DNA of 64,000 nucleotides from JACKAQ01 sp020634975 [NCBI: Calditrichia bacterium] (lineage in GTDB: Bacteria; Calditrichota; Calditrichia; RBG-13-44-9): positions 3,472,001 to 3,536,000 of the forward strand of contig JACKAQ010000001.1 in NCBI GenBank assembly GCA_020634975.1, read 5' to 3'. The notes beneath the pieces are model-generated. The model ran no database searches and was not told the origin of the DNA. It worked only from the letters and a program-made list of their open reading frames with translations. Every line of letters starts with the position of its first letter. The stretch's first letter is position 1. Shown one piece after another: positions 35,981 through 43,724 of this stretch. The position numbers were made by a program, and so were the translations under genes.

Positions 35981-37327
35981 ATGGACGTGCAAAAAATACG
36001 TCGACAGGGATGGTTGATACTATTAGCAACGTTGCTGAGTTTCAGCCCTGTTTTTACCCAAAACAACACCGGCGCCCAGTTTTTGCAAATGGAAATCGGC
36101 AGCCGTGCGCAGGCTCTTGGCGGAGCGTATACCGCAATGGGAAATTCGGCAAACGGGTTGTATTACAATCCCGGCGGAATGGCGTTTTCCACAGACCGGG
36201 AGCTGATGTTGTATCACGCGCAGTGGTTTTCGGATATCACAATAGAAAACGTTACGCTCGTGTTGCCCATGAATGGCAAGTTGACCCTTGCCTCCGGTAT
36301 TTCTTTTTTACGAATGCCGGATATGCAGCGCTACGATGTTGATCCGCTGACCGGCGATCCTGTTGAAGATGGAAATTTCAACGCATATAACCTGCTGTTT
36401 ACCAGTGGTTTAAGTATGAAATTCAGTGAGAATTTTGCATTTGGTTTCAATGTGAAATTTTTGCAGGAAGCGTTGGAATCTGTTCGGGCAAACGGTTTTG
36501 CGGCGGATGTTGGTGTGCAGATGCGCCTTTACGACCGGCGATTACAATTGGGTTTTGCGGCGCAAAACCTCGGTCCGGCGATCACATATGAATCGCAAAA
36601 TTCTGCACTGCCGCAAACATTCCGGGCGGGAATGGCGTATCGCATCGGATTTCCGGGCAGCCTGCTGGCGGTGGATGTTGTGAAAATAAAGGATCAGCCA
36701 GTACGCGTTCGTCCGGGTGTTGAATTTAATATTGGCGAACGGCTGTGGCTACGCAGTGGTTATCAGGCATCTGCCAGTGAAGGTAACGGCTTAACCGCCG
36801 GATTCGGCATCAAATTGATCGAAGATCACCAAATTAACTACTCGTATGCGCCATACGGCGATTTGGGCGATACCCACCGCGCAGAGGTTGTTCTAAATCT
36901 CGGAACGCCGGACGCGCTCCAATACAGCCAGCAGGTAAACGCCGTCCGCACGACCAGCGCCAATCGCGCCAAATCGACCATCAATAACGATGCTGCGCAA
37001 GCTTCGCTCGAGCTGTTGTCCGAATCCGGTCAAGTGCTGGCCAGGCAGCCGCTAACAGCGCCGTATAGTTTGGAATTGCAAGACATTGGCGATAACAAAA
37101 TGAAGCTCGTCTGGCAAGAACATCCCGATCCGGCGGCGCGCTATCATCTGTATGCCCGCCCTGTTGGCAGTGAAAACTGGGTTCGCGTTTCCCGGGAACC
37201 GATCGTCAGCAACTATCAGTTGTTCACCCAAAAGCGCGATGATTTGCATTTGTTCCTCGCCGTTACCGTTGTGGTTGGGGAGGAGGAAAGCCCAAAATCG
37301 ATCCCAATTGAATTCAAAACCCGTTGA
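35981..37327 (+). CDS. PorV/PorQ-family outer-membrane barrel protein with C-terminal Fn3-like domain
   Basis: ATG 35981 follows AGGAGG; an upstream ATG lacks an SD. The 448 residues begin with a signal peptide (LILLATLLSFSPVF), then AQFLQMEIGSRAQALGGAYT and GLYYNPGGMAFS, the family-defining N-terminal motif of PorV/PorQ (UPF0164) barrels, with barrel-like strands to about 325. About 365-448 (MKLVWQEHPDPAARYHLYAR...) looks like a fibronectin-III-like domain, an addition to the usual family length. PorV proteins shuttle T9SS cargo in Bacteroidota; whether this one does so is inference, though a protein with an FlgD-like C-terminal domain is encoded at 40472. Confidence 0.8.
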   Translation: MDVQKIRRQGWLILLATLLSFSPVFTQNNTGAQFLQMEIGSRAQALGGAYTAMGNSANGLYYNPGGMAFSTDRELMLYHAQWFSDITIENVTLVLPMNGKLTLASGISFLRMPDMQRYDVDPLTGDPVEDGNFNAYNLLFTSGLSMKFSENFAFGFNVKFLQEALESVRANGFAADVGVQMRLYDRRLQLGFAAQNLGPAITYESQNSALPQTFRAGMAYRIGFPGSLLAVDVVKIKDQPVRVRPGVEFNIGERLWLRSGYQASASEGNGLTAGFGIKLIEDHQINYSYAPYGDLGDTHRAEVVLNLGTPDALQYSQQVNAVRTTSANRAKSTINNDAAQASLELLSESGQVLARQPLTAPYSLELQDIGDNKMKLVWQEHPDPAARYHLYARPVGSENWVRVSREPIVSNYQLFTQKRDDLHLFLAVTVVVGEEESPKSIPIEFKTR

Positions 37328-37355
37328 TTTTACTGCTTTAAAATCTTTGTTCCTC

Positions 37356-37392
37356 AAAAAAAGGTCGATCATCACGGTTGACCTTTTTTTTT
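37356..37392 (+). terminator. Rho-independent terminator after the PorV-like gene
   Basis: AAGGTCGA (37361-37368) pairs with TTGACCTT (37378-37385), flanked by an A-run before and nine T after. Confidence 0.85.
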
Positions 37393-37540
37393 AGGTTAAA
37401 TTTTTGCGTCTCTCAACGATAATAGTAAATGCACCGAAACCCTTAAAAAATAAGGTAATCGCGTAATTTGTATTGAAAAAACTGAATTTTTTTTCTATTT
37501 TTGACACTCAGCTTTTAGAACAGTTTAATTAGGAGGCATG

Positions 37541-38017
37541 ATGAGAAAAATTGGCAGGGTAATGGTGGTGGATGACGAAGAAAATATTCGTGATATCCTG
37601 ACAAATTACCTGGACACACTTGGCTATGAAGTCGTCACCGCCCGGGATGGAGAGGATGCCCTGAACAAATTTGAAGTTGGTGCTTTTGACCTTGTTGTTT
37701 CGGACCTGTTAATGCCTACAATCGATGGTCTGGAATTACTCAAAAAAGTTCGTGAGCAAGATAAAGATGTCATCTTTTTGATGATTACCGGTTATCCATC
37801 TATCGAAACGGCGGTTGAAGCCATCAAAAAAGGGGCTTACGACTATATTACCAAACCCTTTCATATGGAAGATGTAAAGCTGCGCATCGAGCGTTCGTTC
37901 GAAAAGAAAAATTTGCGCGACCGGCTCAGCACCATTCAGGGGTTTGTTTGGGCGCTGCTTATTTCCATTCCGGTTTGGCTGATTTTGGGCATTATACTTG
38001 CCAAGTTGCTTAGCTGA
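37541..38017 (+). CDS. Receiver domain with C-terminal membrane anchor
   Basis: Two adjacent ATGs (37538, 37541) follow AGGAGG; spacing favours the second, giving 158 residues. Residues 4-120 are a complete CheY-like receiver: Asp11-Asp12, phosphoacceptor Asp55 in LVVSDLLMP, Thr83 in MITGYP and Lys105 in YITKPF. Instead of an output domain there is a short linker and one hydrophobic helix at about 134-156 (FVWALLISIPVWLILGIILA). Receivers are normally soluble, so this one appears to tether phosphorylation to the membrane. No kinase is adjacent. A terminator follows at 38052. Confidence 0.85.
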   Translation: MRKIGRVMVVDDEENIRDILTNYLDTLGYEVVTARDGEDALNKFEVGAFDLVVSDLLMPTIDGLELLKKVREQDKDVIFLMITGYPSIETAVEAIKKGAYDYITKPFHMEDVKLRIERSFEKKNLRDRLSTIQGFVWALLISIPVWLILGIILAKLLS

Positions 38018-38051
38018 CAGGCAAATGCTTTGTTTTAGATGCAACGTTTTG

Positions 38052-38079
38052 GGGAAACAGGTTCTGTTTCCCTTTTTTT
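38052..38079 (+). terminator. Rho-independent terminator after the receiver gene
   Basis: GGGAAACAG (38052-38060), loop GTT, CTGTTTCCC (38064-38072), then seven T. Confidence 0.9.
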
Positions 38080-38152
38080 GCCATCCCACCCAACATAATT
38101 TAATTTTGCGGACAATTGCAAAAACTACTACACGGTTTGCGTATGATTACGA

Positions 38153-38181
38153 TTGCGCTTTTTTGATTACGCGCCTATCTT
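38153..38181 (+). promoter_or_regulatory. Possible sigma70-type promoter for a small RNA
   Basis: TTGCGC at 38153-38158 and TATCTT at 38176-38181 are separated by 17 bp. The -35 is a weak match, so this is tentative. Confidence 0.3.
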
Positions 38182-38187
38182 GTAAAC

Positions 38188-38266
38188 AGAATTTGAAAGA
38201 AAAAAAAATCTTATCCCTCCTTGAACCCTCTGATGGGGAAACTGCGAAGTTTCCCCATCATTTTTT
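38188..38266 (+). ncRNA. Candidate small RNA ending in a strong terminator
   Basis: A transcript from about 38188 would be near 79 nt: an A-rich 5' part, an unpaired pyrimidine stretch TTATCCCTCCTTGAACCCTC (38211-38230) resembling an anti-SD sequence, and a 13-pair hairpin with GCGA loop plus six T. The preceding gene already has its own terminator, so this second one needs another transcript. There is no ORF. The 5' end is a guess from the promoter-like pair. Confidence 0.4.
38231..38266 (+). terminator. Strong orphan rho-independent terminator
   Basis: TGATGGGGAAACT (38231-38243), loop GCGA, AGTTTCCCCATCA (38248-38260) and TTTTTT form 13 perfect pairs. Confidence 0.9.
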
Positions 38267-38469
38267 GCATAATTCCCGATTGCTTCCATCAAAATACGCA
38301 AAAAATAATCATGCTAAAATTAAGCTGTGGTGCGGTTTATCTTCAATAAATAGAGGAACCGGAAAAGCAATATATCGTATGATTTCAACAAACGGTACTT
38401 AATGTGATATCCGGGCATTGGAATCAAACAATTTTCACCGGGCAGCAATCGAAACTTGGGAGAGCACAA

Positions 38470-39099
38470 TTGAAGCATATCAAATGGATGATGGTGTTGG
38501 CTGTTTTGTTGATTGCCAATGCGGCAATTGCGGATGAAAAATCACAAAAAAATTCAGAATCAGCCACAATAAACAACGCAGCACTGGATTTTACACTCAC
38601 AGACAGCCAGGGCAAAACCCACAAACTTTCTGATTATCGCGGAAAATATGTGATTCTGGAATGGGTGAATTACGATTGTCCATTCGTGCGTAAGCATTAC
38701 GGCAGCGGAAATATGCAACAATTGCAGAAAAAATATACAGAAGAAGGTGCGATTTGGTTGTCCATTTGCTCATCCGCGCCGGGAAAACAGGGGCATTTTA
38801 GCGGCGATGCGTTGGCAGAACGCATCAAAAAAGAAAATGCTGCGATGACCGCATATCTCATTGATGTAGATGGCACTGTCGGGCGCATGTATCGCGCGAA
38901 AACCACGCCGCATATGTATGTCATCAATCCGGAGGGCGTGCTGCTTTACGCCGGCGCGATTGACGACAAGGCATCTGCCAACGTTGCAGACATCGAAACG
39001 GCTATCAATTACCTGACTGCTGCGATGACTGCCGCAACCGAAGGACAGCCAGTGGCAAATGCCACCACCAAACCGTATGGCTGTGCTGTAAAGTATTGA
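38470..39099 (+). CDS. Exported redoxin / AhpC-TSA-like thioredoxin-fold protein
   Basis: I start at TTG 38470 behind GGGAGAG because it places a signal peptide (MKHIKWMMVLAVLLIANAAIA) at the N-terminus; the GTG at 38404 would bury it. The 209-residue protein has LDFTLTDSQGKTHKLSDYRG (about 37-56), EWVNYDCPFVRKHYG with one Cys (CPFV in place of CxxC), and IDVDGTVGRMYRAKTTPHMY with the cis-Pro loop. The C-terminus TKPYGCAVKY adds a second Cys. It is a periplasmic peroxiredoxin-like protein of the 'DCPFVRKHY' group; substrate unknown. Confidence 0.82.
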   Translation: MKHIKWMMVLAVLLIANAAIADEKSQKNSESATINNAALDFTLTDSQGKTHKLSDYRGKYVILEWVNYDCPFVRKHYGSGNMQQLQKKYTEEGAIWLSICSSAPGKQGHFSGDALAERIKKENAAMTAYLIDVDGTVGRMYRAKTTPHMYVINPEGVLLYAGAIDDKASANVADIETAINYLTAAMTAATEGQPVANATTKPYGCAVKY

Positions 39100-39138
39100 T
39101 TTTTTGAATTAAAAACGAAATTAACTGACATATTTTTT

Positions 39139-39170
39139 AGCCCCGGAAATAATCAGGGGCTTTTTTTTTT
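39139..39170 (+). terminator. Rho-independent terminator after the redoxin gene
   Basis: AGCCCC (39139-39144) pairs with GGGGCT (39156-39161), followed by a run of ten T (39161-39170). Confidence 0.85.
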
Positions 39171-39177
39171 CTGCAAA

Positions 39178-39517
39178 TTAAATCCGTTTGAAAATAAATA
39201 GTCCAGCCACGCCGTGAATAAAAAGCATCGAAGTGATGCTTAACGCCATCCAATTTTCACCGATCAAATGTCCGTTTACTGTGAGCCTGAAAAATAGTTA
39301 ACGAGGAAAATTGCCAGAACAATTAACCCCATTGTCAAATTGCCTGTTTTGTAAAATAACTGAAGTTCTCTTTCATCCGGAGATATTTTTCGCAAACGCA
39401 TGATAACCGGCAAAAGGCAAATAACACCAAAGTCGGAGTGCCTTTTGCGCCCAGGAATAAAATGGAAACAAGACATATAAGTCCAACAACACTTTCAAAC
39501 ATAAATCGAATAATCAT
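39178..39517 (-). pseudogene. Frameshifted small four-helix membrane protein
   Basis: Reading minus from ATG 39515-39517, three frames must be joined to give a sensible protein: MIIRFMFESVVGLICLVSIL (frame 1), DFGVICLLPVIM then ISPDERELQLFYKTGNLT and MGLIVLAIFLVNYF (frame 2), and NWMALSITSMLFIHGVAGLF to the stop at 39178 (frame 3). The joined product would have four membrane helices and about 110 residues. Shifts lie near 39430 and 39290. The ATG is one base from the stop of the regulator remnant upstream, so the pair was an operon of the common XRE-plus-membrane-protein kind. No function is known. Confidence 0.6.
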
Positions 39518-39518
39518 T

Positions 39519-39721
39519 TCACGTCTCCTTCAGGTAAAAAAGATTTTCAACCTGGCATTCAAATAATTTTGCCATCTTCAATGCCAGCATTACTGAGGGG
39601 TTAAACTTTCTTTTTCAATGGCGATAACGGTCTGTCTTGAGACCCCTAATTGTTCTGCGAGCTTTTCCTGTGTGAGTTGATTGTGGTTAAAACGATATTT
39701 CTTTAGATTATTTTCTAACAT
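39519..39721 (-). pseudogene. Frameshifted XRE-family (Cro/CI-like) regulator
   Basis: From ATG 39721 the minus strand reads MLENNLKKYRFNHNQLTQEK followed by LAEQLGVSRQTVIAIEKE, a clean helix-turn-helix, then stops. Moving to the next frame at the A-rich GAAAAAGAAAG near 39605 restores KFNPSVMLALKMAKLFECQV and ENLFYLKET to the stop at 39519. The whole would be a normal 67-residue regulator of the 'VSRQTIIAIE' type. One missing A explains the break. Because the partner gene carries two further shifts, decay is likelier than one sequencing error. Confidence 0.7.
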
Positions 39722-39877
39722 TATTTTACCTTTTGAATGATTTGATAACCACAAACAATGTAATGTATTGTTTACAAAATGTCAAGTTTTGTATACTTTT
39801 TATTTAAAAAACATTTCGGAATTCAACACAATCGATAAGCATTTATGTAATCAAAATTTCAAACCTGGAGAGAAAGA

Positions 39878-40420
39878 TTGAAAACGAATCCGCTTTATTT
39901 AATCCCATTATTGTTGATAACCGTAATATTTTCAACAAGTTCCTGTGCGCAGGAACAGCCACAAAACACCAGTATTTCCCGCGACAGCCTGATTACCGCC
40001 GCCGCTGAAATTATGAAAAACGTGCGCTATTGCGCGCTGATTACCGTGGATGATTCCGGGGGTGTGCACACCCGCGCGATGGACGCTTTTCCGCCGGAAA
40101 ACGGGCTGGTTGTCTGGTTTGCGACCAATCCGCACAGCCGGAAAGTGGCGCAAATTCGCAGCAATCCAAATGTGGTGTTGTATTATTTCGATGCTGCCGG
40201 TGGGGAATATGTCAGCATCAGCGCGACAGCGCGAATTGTGGATGATGCTGCAGAAAAGCAACAATATTGGAAAGAAGAGTGGGCTGCGTTTTATCCGGAT
40301 CGCGACGAAAATTATCTGCTGATCGAAACGAAACCGGTGAAAATGGAGATCGTCAGCGAAGCCAGGGGCATCATCGGCGATGCCGAAACCTGGGAGCCGC
40401 AAACTGTATATTTTGAGTGA
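39878..40420 (+). CDS. Pyridoxamine 5'-phosphate oxidase-like (general stress protein-type) lipoprotein
   Basis: TTG 39878 follows GGAGAG. The 180 residues begin with a hydrophobic signal ending TSSC (Cys about 24), a plausible lipoprotein site. The rest is a split-barrel flavin-binding fold: AAAEIMKNVRYCALITVDDS, then HTRAMDAFPPENGLVVWFAT and SRKVAQIRSNPNVVLYYFD, the typical pattern of PNPOx-like stress proteins. Members bind FMN, F420 or heme and are normally cytosolic; an exported version is uncommon. No active-site assignment is possible. Confidence 0.75.
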   Translation: MKTNPLYLIPLLLITVIFSTSSCAQEQPQNTSISRDSLITAAAEIMKNVRYCALITVDDSGGVHTRAMDAFPPENGLVVWFATNPHSRKVAQIRSNPNVVLYYFDAAGGEYVSISATARIVDDAAEKQQYWKEEWAAFYPDRDENYLLIETKPVKMEIVSEARGIIGDAETWEPQTVYFE

Positions 40421-40471
40421 GAAATGAATCGTTGAGCTAATTGGGATTTATTCAACTATCACGCAAAAAAA

Positions 40472-41500
40472 TCAACGCAGCAGCGCCATTTTACGCGTTT
40501 GTATTGTGTTACCAACCAACAACCGATAGAGGTAGATCCCGGACGGCATTTCCATTCCCAGATTATCGCGCCCATCCCAATGGGTTGAATATATCCCGGC
40601 AGGCTGCCATTGATTGACCAGAATGCGTATTTTTTCTCCCACTAAATTGTAAACGGTCAAAGTTACCAACCCTGCATCTGGCAAAGTGTAGTCAATGTGT
40701 GTGGACGGGTTGAATGGGTTCGGGTAATTTTGTTTCAGTTGTATTTTTGCGGGAACCATTTCGGGCGAATCCCCGATGCCCACCAGCGGTTCTTCGAGAT
40801 ACAATTGTTGTATTTCCATCTCACTCAATTCGCGATTGTATAAGCGTACATCATCGATTCTCCCGTGGAAAAACTCCATTATTCGGGTAGTGCGATTATG
40901 ATTTTGCCCCGCCCCGATTCGCAATCCGATGTGGTTGGTATCGAGATTCATCAGATCAATCTCGGAATCTTCCAGCACTGCATTGATGAACAACCGTCCT
41001 TCCCCCGTTGAGCTGTTGTAGCTTGTTGCGATAAATGCCCATTCGCCGGGAGTTAGGGAAGTTGTGCTTCGAAGGTTTATGCGAAGACTATCGAAATTTC
41101 CCTCATATCGAACTTCAACAATTCCAGCAGCGTCAATTCTCATTCTAAAAGGATCGTAGGGCGGGGTTCTGTTGTCCCCGGATGTGGTCAAAATGTAAGA
41201 TATACCGGAATCCGGTGTCGATTCAATATTCACCCAAACTGCAGTACTCATACTGGCGGGATAAAAACTGGAATCGTAAGGAATATCGATGTAACTGCCT
41301 ACACCGTCAAAAAAATAAGCATAGTTGGGATTGTCAGCCCGGTCGTTGGCAAGCGTCGCGCCAAAAACTGTACCGTTGAAGTTATTGCCACTGATGTCAT
41401 TGGCATTTTTGCGGAATGGGTAATAGGCGACCAACCCTTGTGCAAACACTTCACCAAAAATAACCAAACCAACCATCATCATGATGGATGACCGTATCAT
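40472..41500 (-). CDS. Secreted LamG-domain protein with FlgD-like C-terminal (T9SS-type) domain
   Basis: The 342-residue protein has a signal peptide (MIRSSIMMMVGLVIFGEVFA), a LamG/concanavalin-like domain at about 22-235 (GLVAYYPFRKNANDISGNNF, FHGRIDDVRLYNRELSEMEI) and a C-terminal 85-residue domain: KQNYPNPFNPSTHIDYTLPD then VYNLVGEKIR, HWDGRDNLGMEMPSGIYLYR and a final KMALLR. That domain is the FlgD-Ig-like/T9SS-type sorting module common in Calditrichota, Ignavibacteria and KSB bacteria. It is presumably exported to the surface and may bind glycans. Neighbouring genes do not share its strand or topic. Confidence 0.88.
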   Translation of the reverse strand: MIRSSIMMMVGLVIFGEVFAQGLVAYYPFRKNANDISGNNFNGTVFGATLANDRADNPNYAYFFDGVGSYIDIPYDSSFYPASMSTAVWVNIESTPDSGISYILTTSGDNRTPPYDPFRMRIDAAGIVEVRYEGNFDSLRINLRSTTSLTPGEWAFIATSYNSSTGEGRLFINAVLEDSEIDLMNLDTNHIGLRIGAGQNHNRTTRIMEFFHGRIDDVRLYNRELSEMEIQQLYLEEPLVGIGDSPEMVPAKIQLKQNYPNPFNPSTHIDYTLPDAGLVTLTVYNLVGEKIRILVNQWQPAGIYSTHWDGRDNLGMEMPSGIYLYRLLVGNTIQTRKMALLR

Positions 41501-41702
41501 GCCTTTACTCCAGAGATTTTTTACTTTTAAAATGGAGTTAATTATTTAAAATATACAAATAATCAAAATAATCAAGTGATTTTCACTTACAAAACCCTTC
41601 TCGAGTGATCAGTTGAGTTGACGTTACACAGGGTTAAAAGATATTTAAGTTATGTCCAAAAAAAGGTTTTTTGCAGGTTGGGGAAATTTTTTTTGAGACA
41701 AT
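41501..41702. other. Intergenic region upstream of the LamG gene
   Basis: It is AT-rich and presumably carries the promoter of the LamG gene (minus). No gene seen. With the relic at 41703-41964 it separates two minus-strand units. Confidence 0.4.
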
Positions 41703-41964
41703 TCACTCCGTCATCATATTTTCGATAACTAGCCAACCATCCGCAACGCCCTGCGCGTAATATTGGATGTTGTGATCGCGATGAATTTGTGCGGCTTTAT
41801 CAACGGGATTGCGTTTGAGCATCCGCTCGAAACATTCCAGCGCAGCAGCAAAAGCGAATTTAATGCCATTGCCGATCAGGCTAAGCAATATTTTCTGCAT
41901 TTGAATTTCGTCCGCAATGATTTTTGTCTGTTGATTGAAATCATCAGAGCAGTTGCGGGAATTT
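41703..41964 (-). pseudogene. Gene relic: histidine-kinase N-box joined to a cyclase-like tail
   Basis: An open minus-strand frame, closed upstream by TAA, reads DDFNQQTKIIADEIQMQKIL then LSLIGNGIKF, which matches the N-box region of histidine-kinase ATPase domains (D-x-IQ-x-Q-x-IL-x-NLI-x-N-x-IKF). It passes directly into AALECFERMLKRNPVDKAAQ and, after 14 residues, DGWLVIENMMTE, which resembles the C-terminal tail of TPR-bearing adenylate/guanylate cyclases. Neither part is complete and there is no SD. I interpret it as a deletion-joined remnant. The cyclase resemblance is weaker than the kinase one. Confidence 0.35.
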
Positions 41965-42000
41965 TATTGTGGTGGGGATAATCGAAAAAGAAAATTTGGG

Positions 42001-42034
42001 AAAAAAGCAGGGCAACTGGTGGGTAAGTTGCCCC
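42001..42034 (-). terminator. Terminator of the Mla/phospho-switch operon
   Basis: On the minus strand GGGCAACT (42033-42026) pairs with AGTTGCCC (42017-42010), followed by TGC and six T. It lies 11 bases after the stop of the auxiliary lipoprotein gene. Confidence 0.8.
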
Positions 42035-42044
42035 AATTCATTAT

Positions 42045-42650
42045 CTATCGCGATGTTAAACGTGCAGCAACATCCGCCAGCGCATTTTGGATGACTACAT
42101 CCAGGCTTTCGCTGATGGATTTGACAACTTCAACAGGTTGTTTGTCTGTTGCCGATTTGCGCTCTGAGTAGGTTTTTTGCCAAACGAGATCGTTGGTTTT
42201 TGCATCGTATAATTCGAATGCAATTTTTACACTGCCAAACCAGCTATCGGCTTCGTCCCATTCCTCAAATGCCAGAATTTTGCCGCTGAGCAAATAATCC
42301 GTTGCAGACGTGGTCGGTTGTTGCAATACTTCGCGAAACGCGCCGGCGGATTTGAATCGGTTGAGCACCGCATCCGCAACCAGTTTTTTGGGCGGTGCAA
42401 CCCAGCGCCGGTAGTGATAATATTGCACTTCAAACGGCGAATTCCTGAAAACAATCCGGTCGCTTTCGTAAACCACATCCGCTTCGAAAGCACCGACCGC
42501 CAACACCACCGGAATCGGGGAATTTGCAGAAGTTGCGGGCGTGTCATCTGTATTCACGCGATAATAGTAGGTGGATGGAACACTACCGCATTGCCACAAT
42601 AATGTGGCAAGAATAACGCTGTAAACCACTGTAAGTATTCGCTTTATCAA
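42045..42650 (-). CDS. ABC-type transport auxiliary lipoprotein (PqiC/DUF330-like)
   Basis: The 201-residue protein has a lipoprotein signal ending TLLWQC (Cys21). After it come STYYYRVNT, a typical opening of the auxiliary lipoproteins of MCE systems, VVLAVGAFEADVVYESDRIV (a common form is VGPFxxpxYLdrxxivyR) and EVQYYHYRRWVAPPKKLVAD, which matches 'y.WaePL...v...L'. Such proteins sit on the outer membrane and bind MCE components. It is the last gene of a seven-gene minus-strand operon and directly precedes the terminator. Confidence 0.8.
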   Translation of the reverse strand: MIKRILTVVYSVILATLLWQCGSVPSTYYYRVNTDDTPATSANSPIPVVLAVGAFEADVVYESDRIVFRNSPFEVQYYHYRRWVAPPKKLVADAVLNRFKSAGAFREVLQQPTTSATDYLLSGKILAFEEWDEADSWFGSVKIAFELYDAKTNDLVWQKTYSERKSATDKQPVEVVKSISESLDVVIQNALADVAARLTSR

Positions 42651-42695
42651 TCTTCACCTCGTGAAATTTTTTGTCTATTCATCCGTCGATTTGGC

Positions 42696-43592
42696 TCACT
42701 TGATCTTCCGTTCCGGCGGGGCAGATTTACGAACCAGCAGCCACGGCTGCTCTTTAATCATCCGGGAAAATTCCTCAAAATTTTGCGACACGCGCTCAAA
42801 ATTTTCCATCGTTTCATAAATATTGCGATTGTTAATTGCCACCGTTCCCTGCATGTTTTCCAGCGTGCTGTTCATCTGTTCAATCAGCCGTTGCGCGTTG
42901 GCTGTGGTCGCTTCCAGATTGTTAATCAATCTGCCAAAATTAAGTTGGCTGGTGTCGGTCATCGCGGCGATGTTTCGGCTCGCCAGCGTCATCTGCTCGG
43001 TCATTTCCTGCAGTTTCGCGACTGCTTCGGTAATCGGTTCACGGCCGTCGCTGACCACCGCGTCAACATTTTCCATAATCGAGGCGATGCGCGTCCGGTT
43101 TTCTTCGTTCACCAGCTCGTTGATGCTGGCGATGAGCGTTTCAATTTGTCCGGTTAAATTTCCCATCGATTCGGACATCCGCGCGAAGCTGAGTACCTCT
43201 TTGCTGGCAATGGTGCTGCCGGGCGACAGCAAATCGGCGTTCTGAGTGCCGCTGGAAATTTCCACATGCTGTTCGGACATGATGCCGATTGAAGTGATAA
43301 ACGCCTCGGAATTGGTGCGAACCGGCGTGTCTGCTTTAACATCGAGAATGAGACCGAGCTGCGGTTGTTCATCGCTGGGCAACACAATTTCCCGCACTTG
43401 CCCGACGTTCAGCCCGCGATATTTTACGAGCGAACCTTTGGTGATGCCGCCGACGTAATCCAGATTCACCCGGTATTCGTTGGTTTCTTTCCCGACGGAA
43501 ACACCGAAAATAGCTACCAAAAACAGCCCGAGTATCACTACGCTCGCAACGACCACTGCGCCGACTTTTATTTCGTTACTATTAAATGCCAT
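42696..43592 (-). CDS. mlaD: MlaD-family MCE lipid-transport protein
   Basis: The 298-residue protein has one N-terminal membrane helix at about 10-33 (VGAVVVASVVILGLFLVAIF), an MCE domain at about 38-115 (YRVNLDYVGGITKGSLVKYR, GLNVGQVREIVL) and a long helical C-terminal region (120-285) predicted to be coiled-coil. MCE proteins form hexameric rings that hold phospholipid between membranes. E. coli MlaD is shorter (183 residues); the long tail is closer to multi-partner MCE proteins. A 132-base gap with a palindrome separates it from mlaF. Confidence 0.88.
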   Translation of the reverse strand: MAFNSNEIKVGAVVVASVVILGLFLVAIFGVSVGKETNEYRVNLDYVGGITKGSLVKYRGLNVGQVREIVLPSDEQPQLGLILDVKADTPVRTNSEAFITSIGIMSEQHVEISSGTQNADLLSPGSTIASKEVLSFARMSESMGNLTGQIETLIASINELVNEENRTRIASIMENVDAVVSDGREPITEAVAKLQEMTEQMTLASRNIAAMTDTSQLNFGRLINNLEATTANAQRLIEQMNSTLENMQGTVAINNRNIYETMENFERVSQNFEEFSRMIKEQPWLLVRKSAPPERKIK

Positions 43593-43631
43593 AAGCTTTT
43601 CTCAAATTAGTTTGATTTTTTTTGAATCCTG

Positions 43632-43661
43632 CCTTTGCGCCGAAGGCGCTCCTTCGGAGCA
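43632..43661. repeat. Compound palindrome inside the Mla operon
   Basis: GCGCC-GAA-GGCGC (about 43637-43649) and GCTCC-TTC-GGAGC (about 43648-43660) overlap, and CCGAAGG/CCTTCGG can pair across both. It fills part of the mlaF-mlaD gap and may be a REP-like element or an mRNA processing site. Confidence 0.5.
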
Positions 43662-43724
43662 GATATGACAAACTTTATTTTTGACCTCTGCACAACATCA
43701 GTTGTTGTTTTGAATGGCTTCGAT

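Larger units (their letters stand above)
38018..38469. other. Intergenic region with two terminators and a possible small RNA
   Basis: Between the receiver gene and the redoxin gene are a terminator for the former (38052-38079), a promoter-like pair (TTGCGC 38153-38158 and TATCTT 38176-38181, 17 bp apart) and a second, very strong terminator (38231-38266). No protein-coding signal is seen. Confidence 0.6.
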
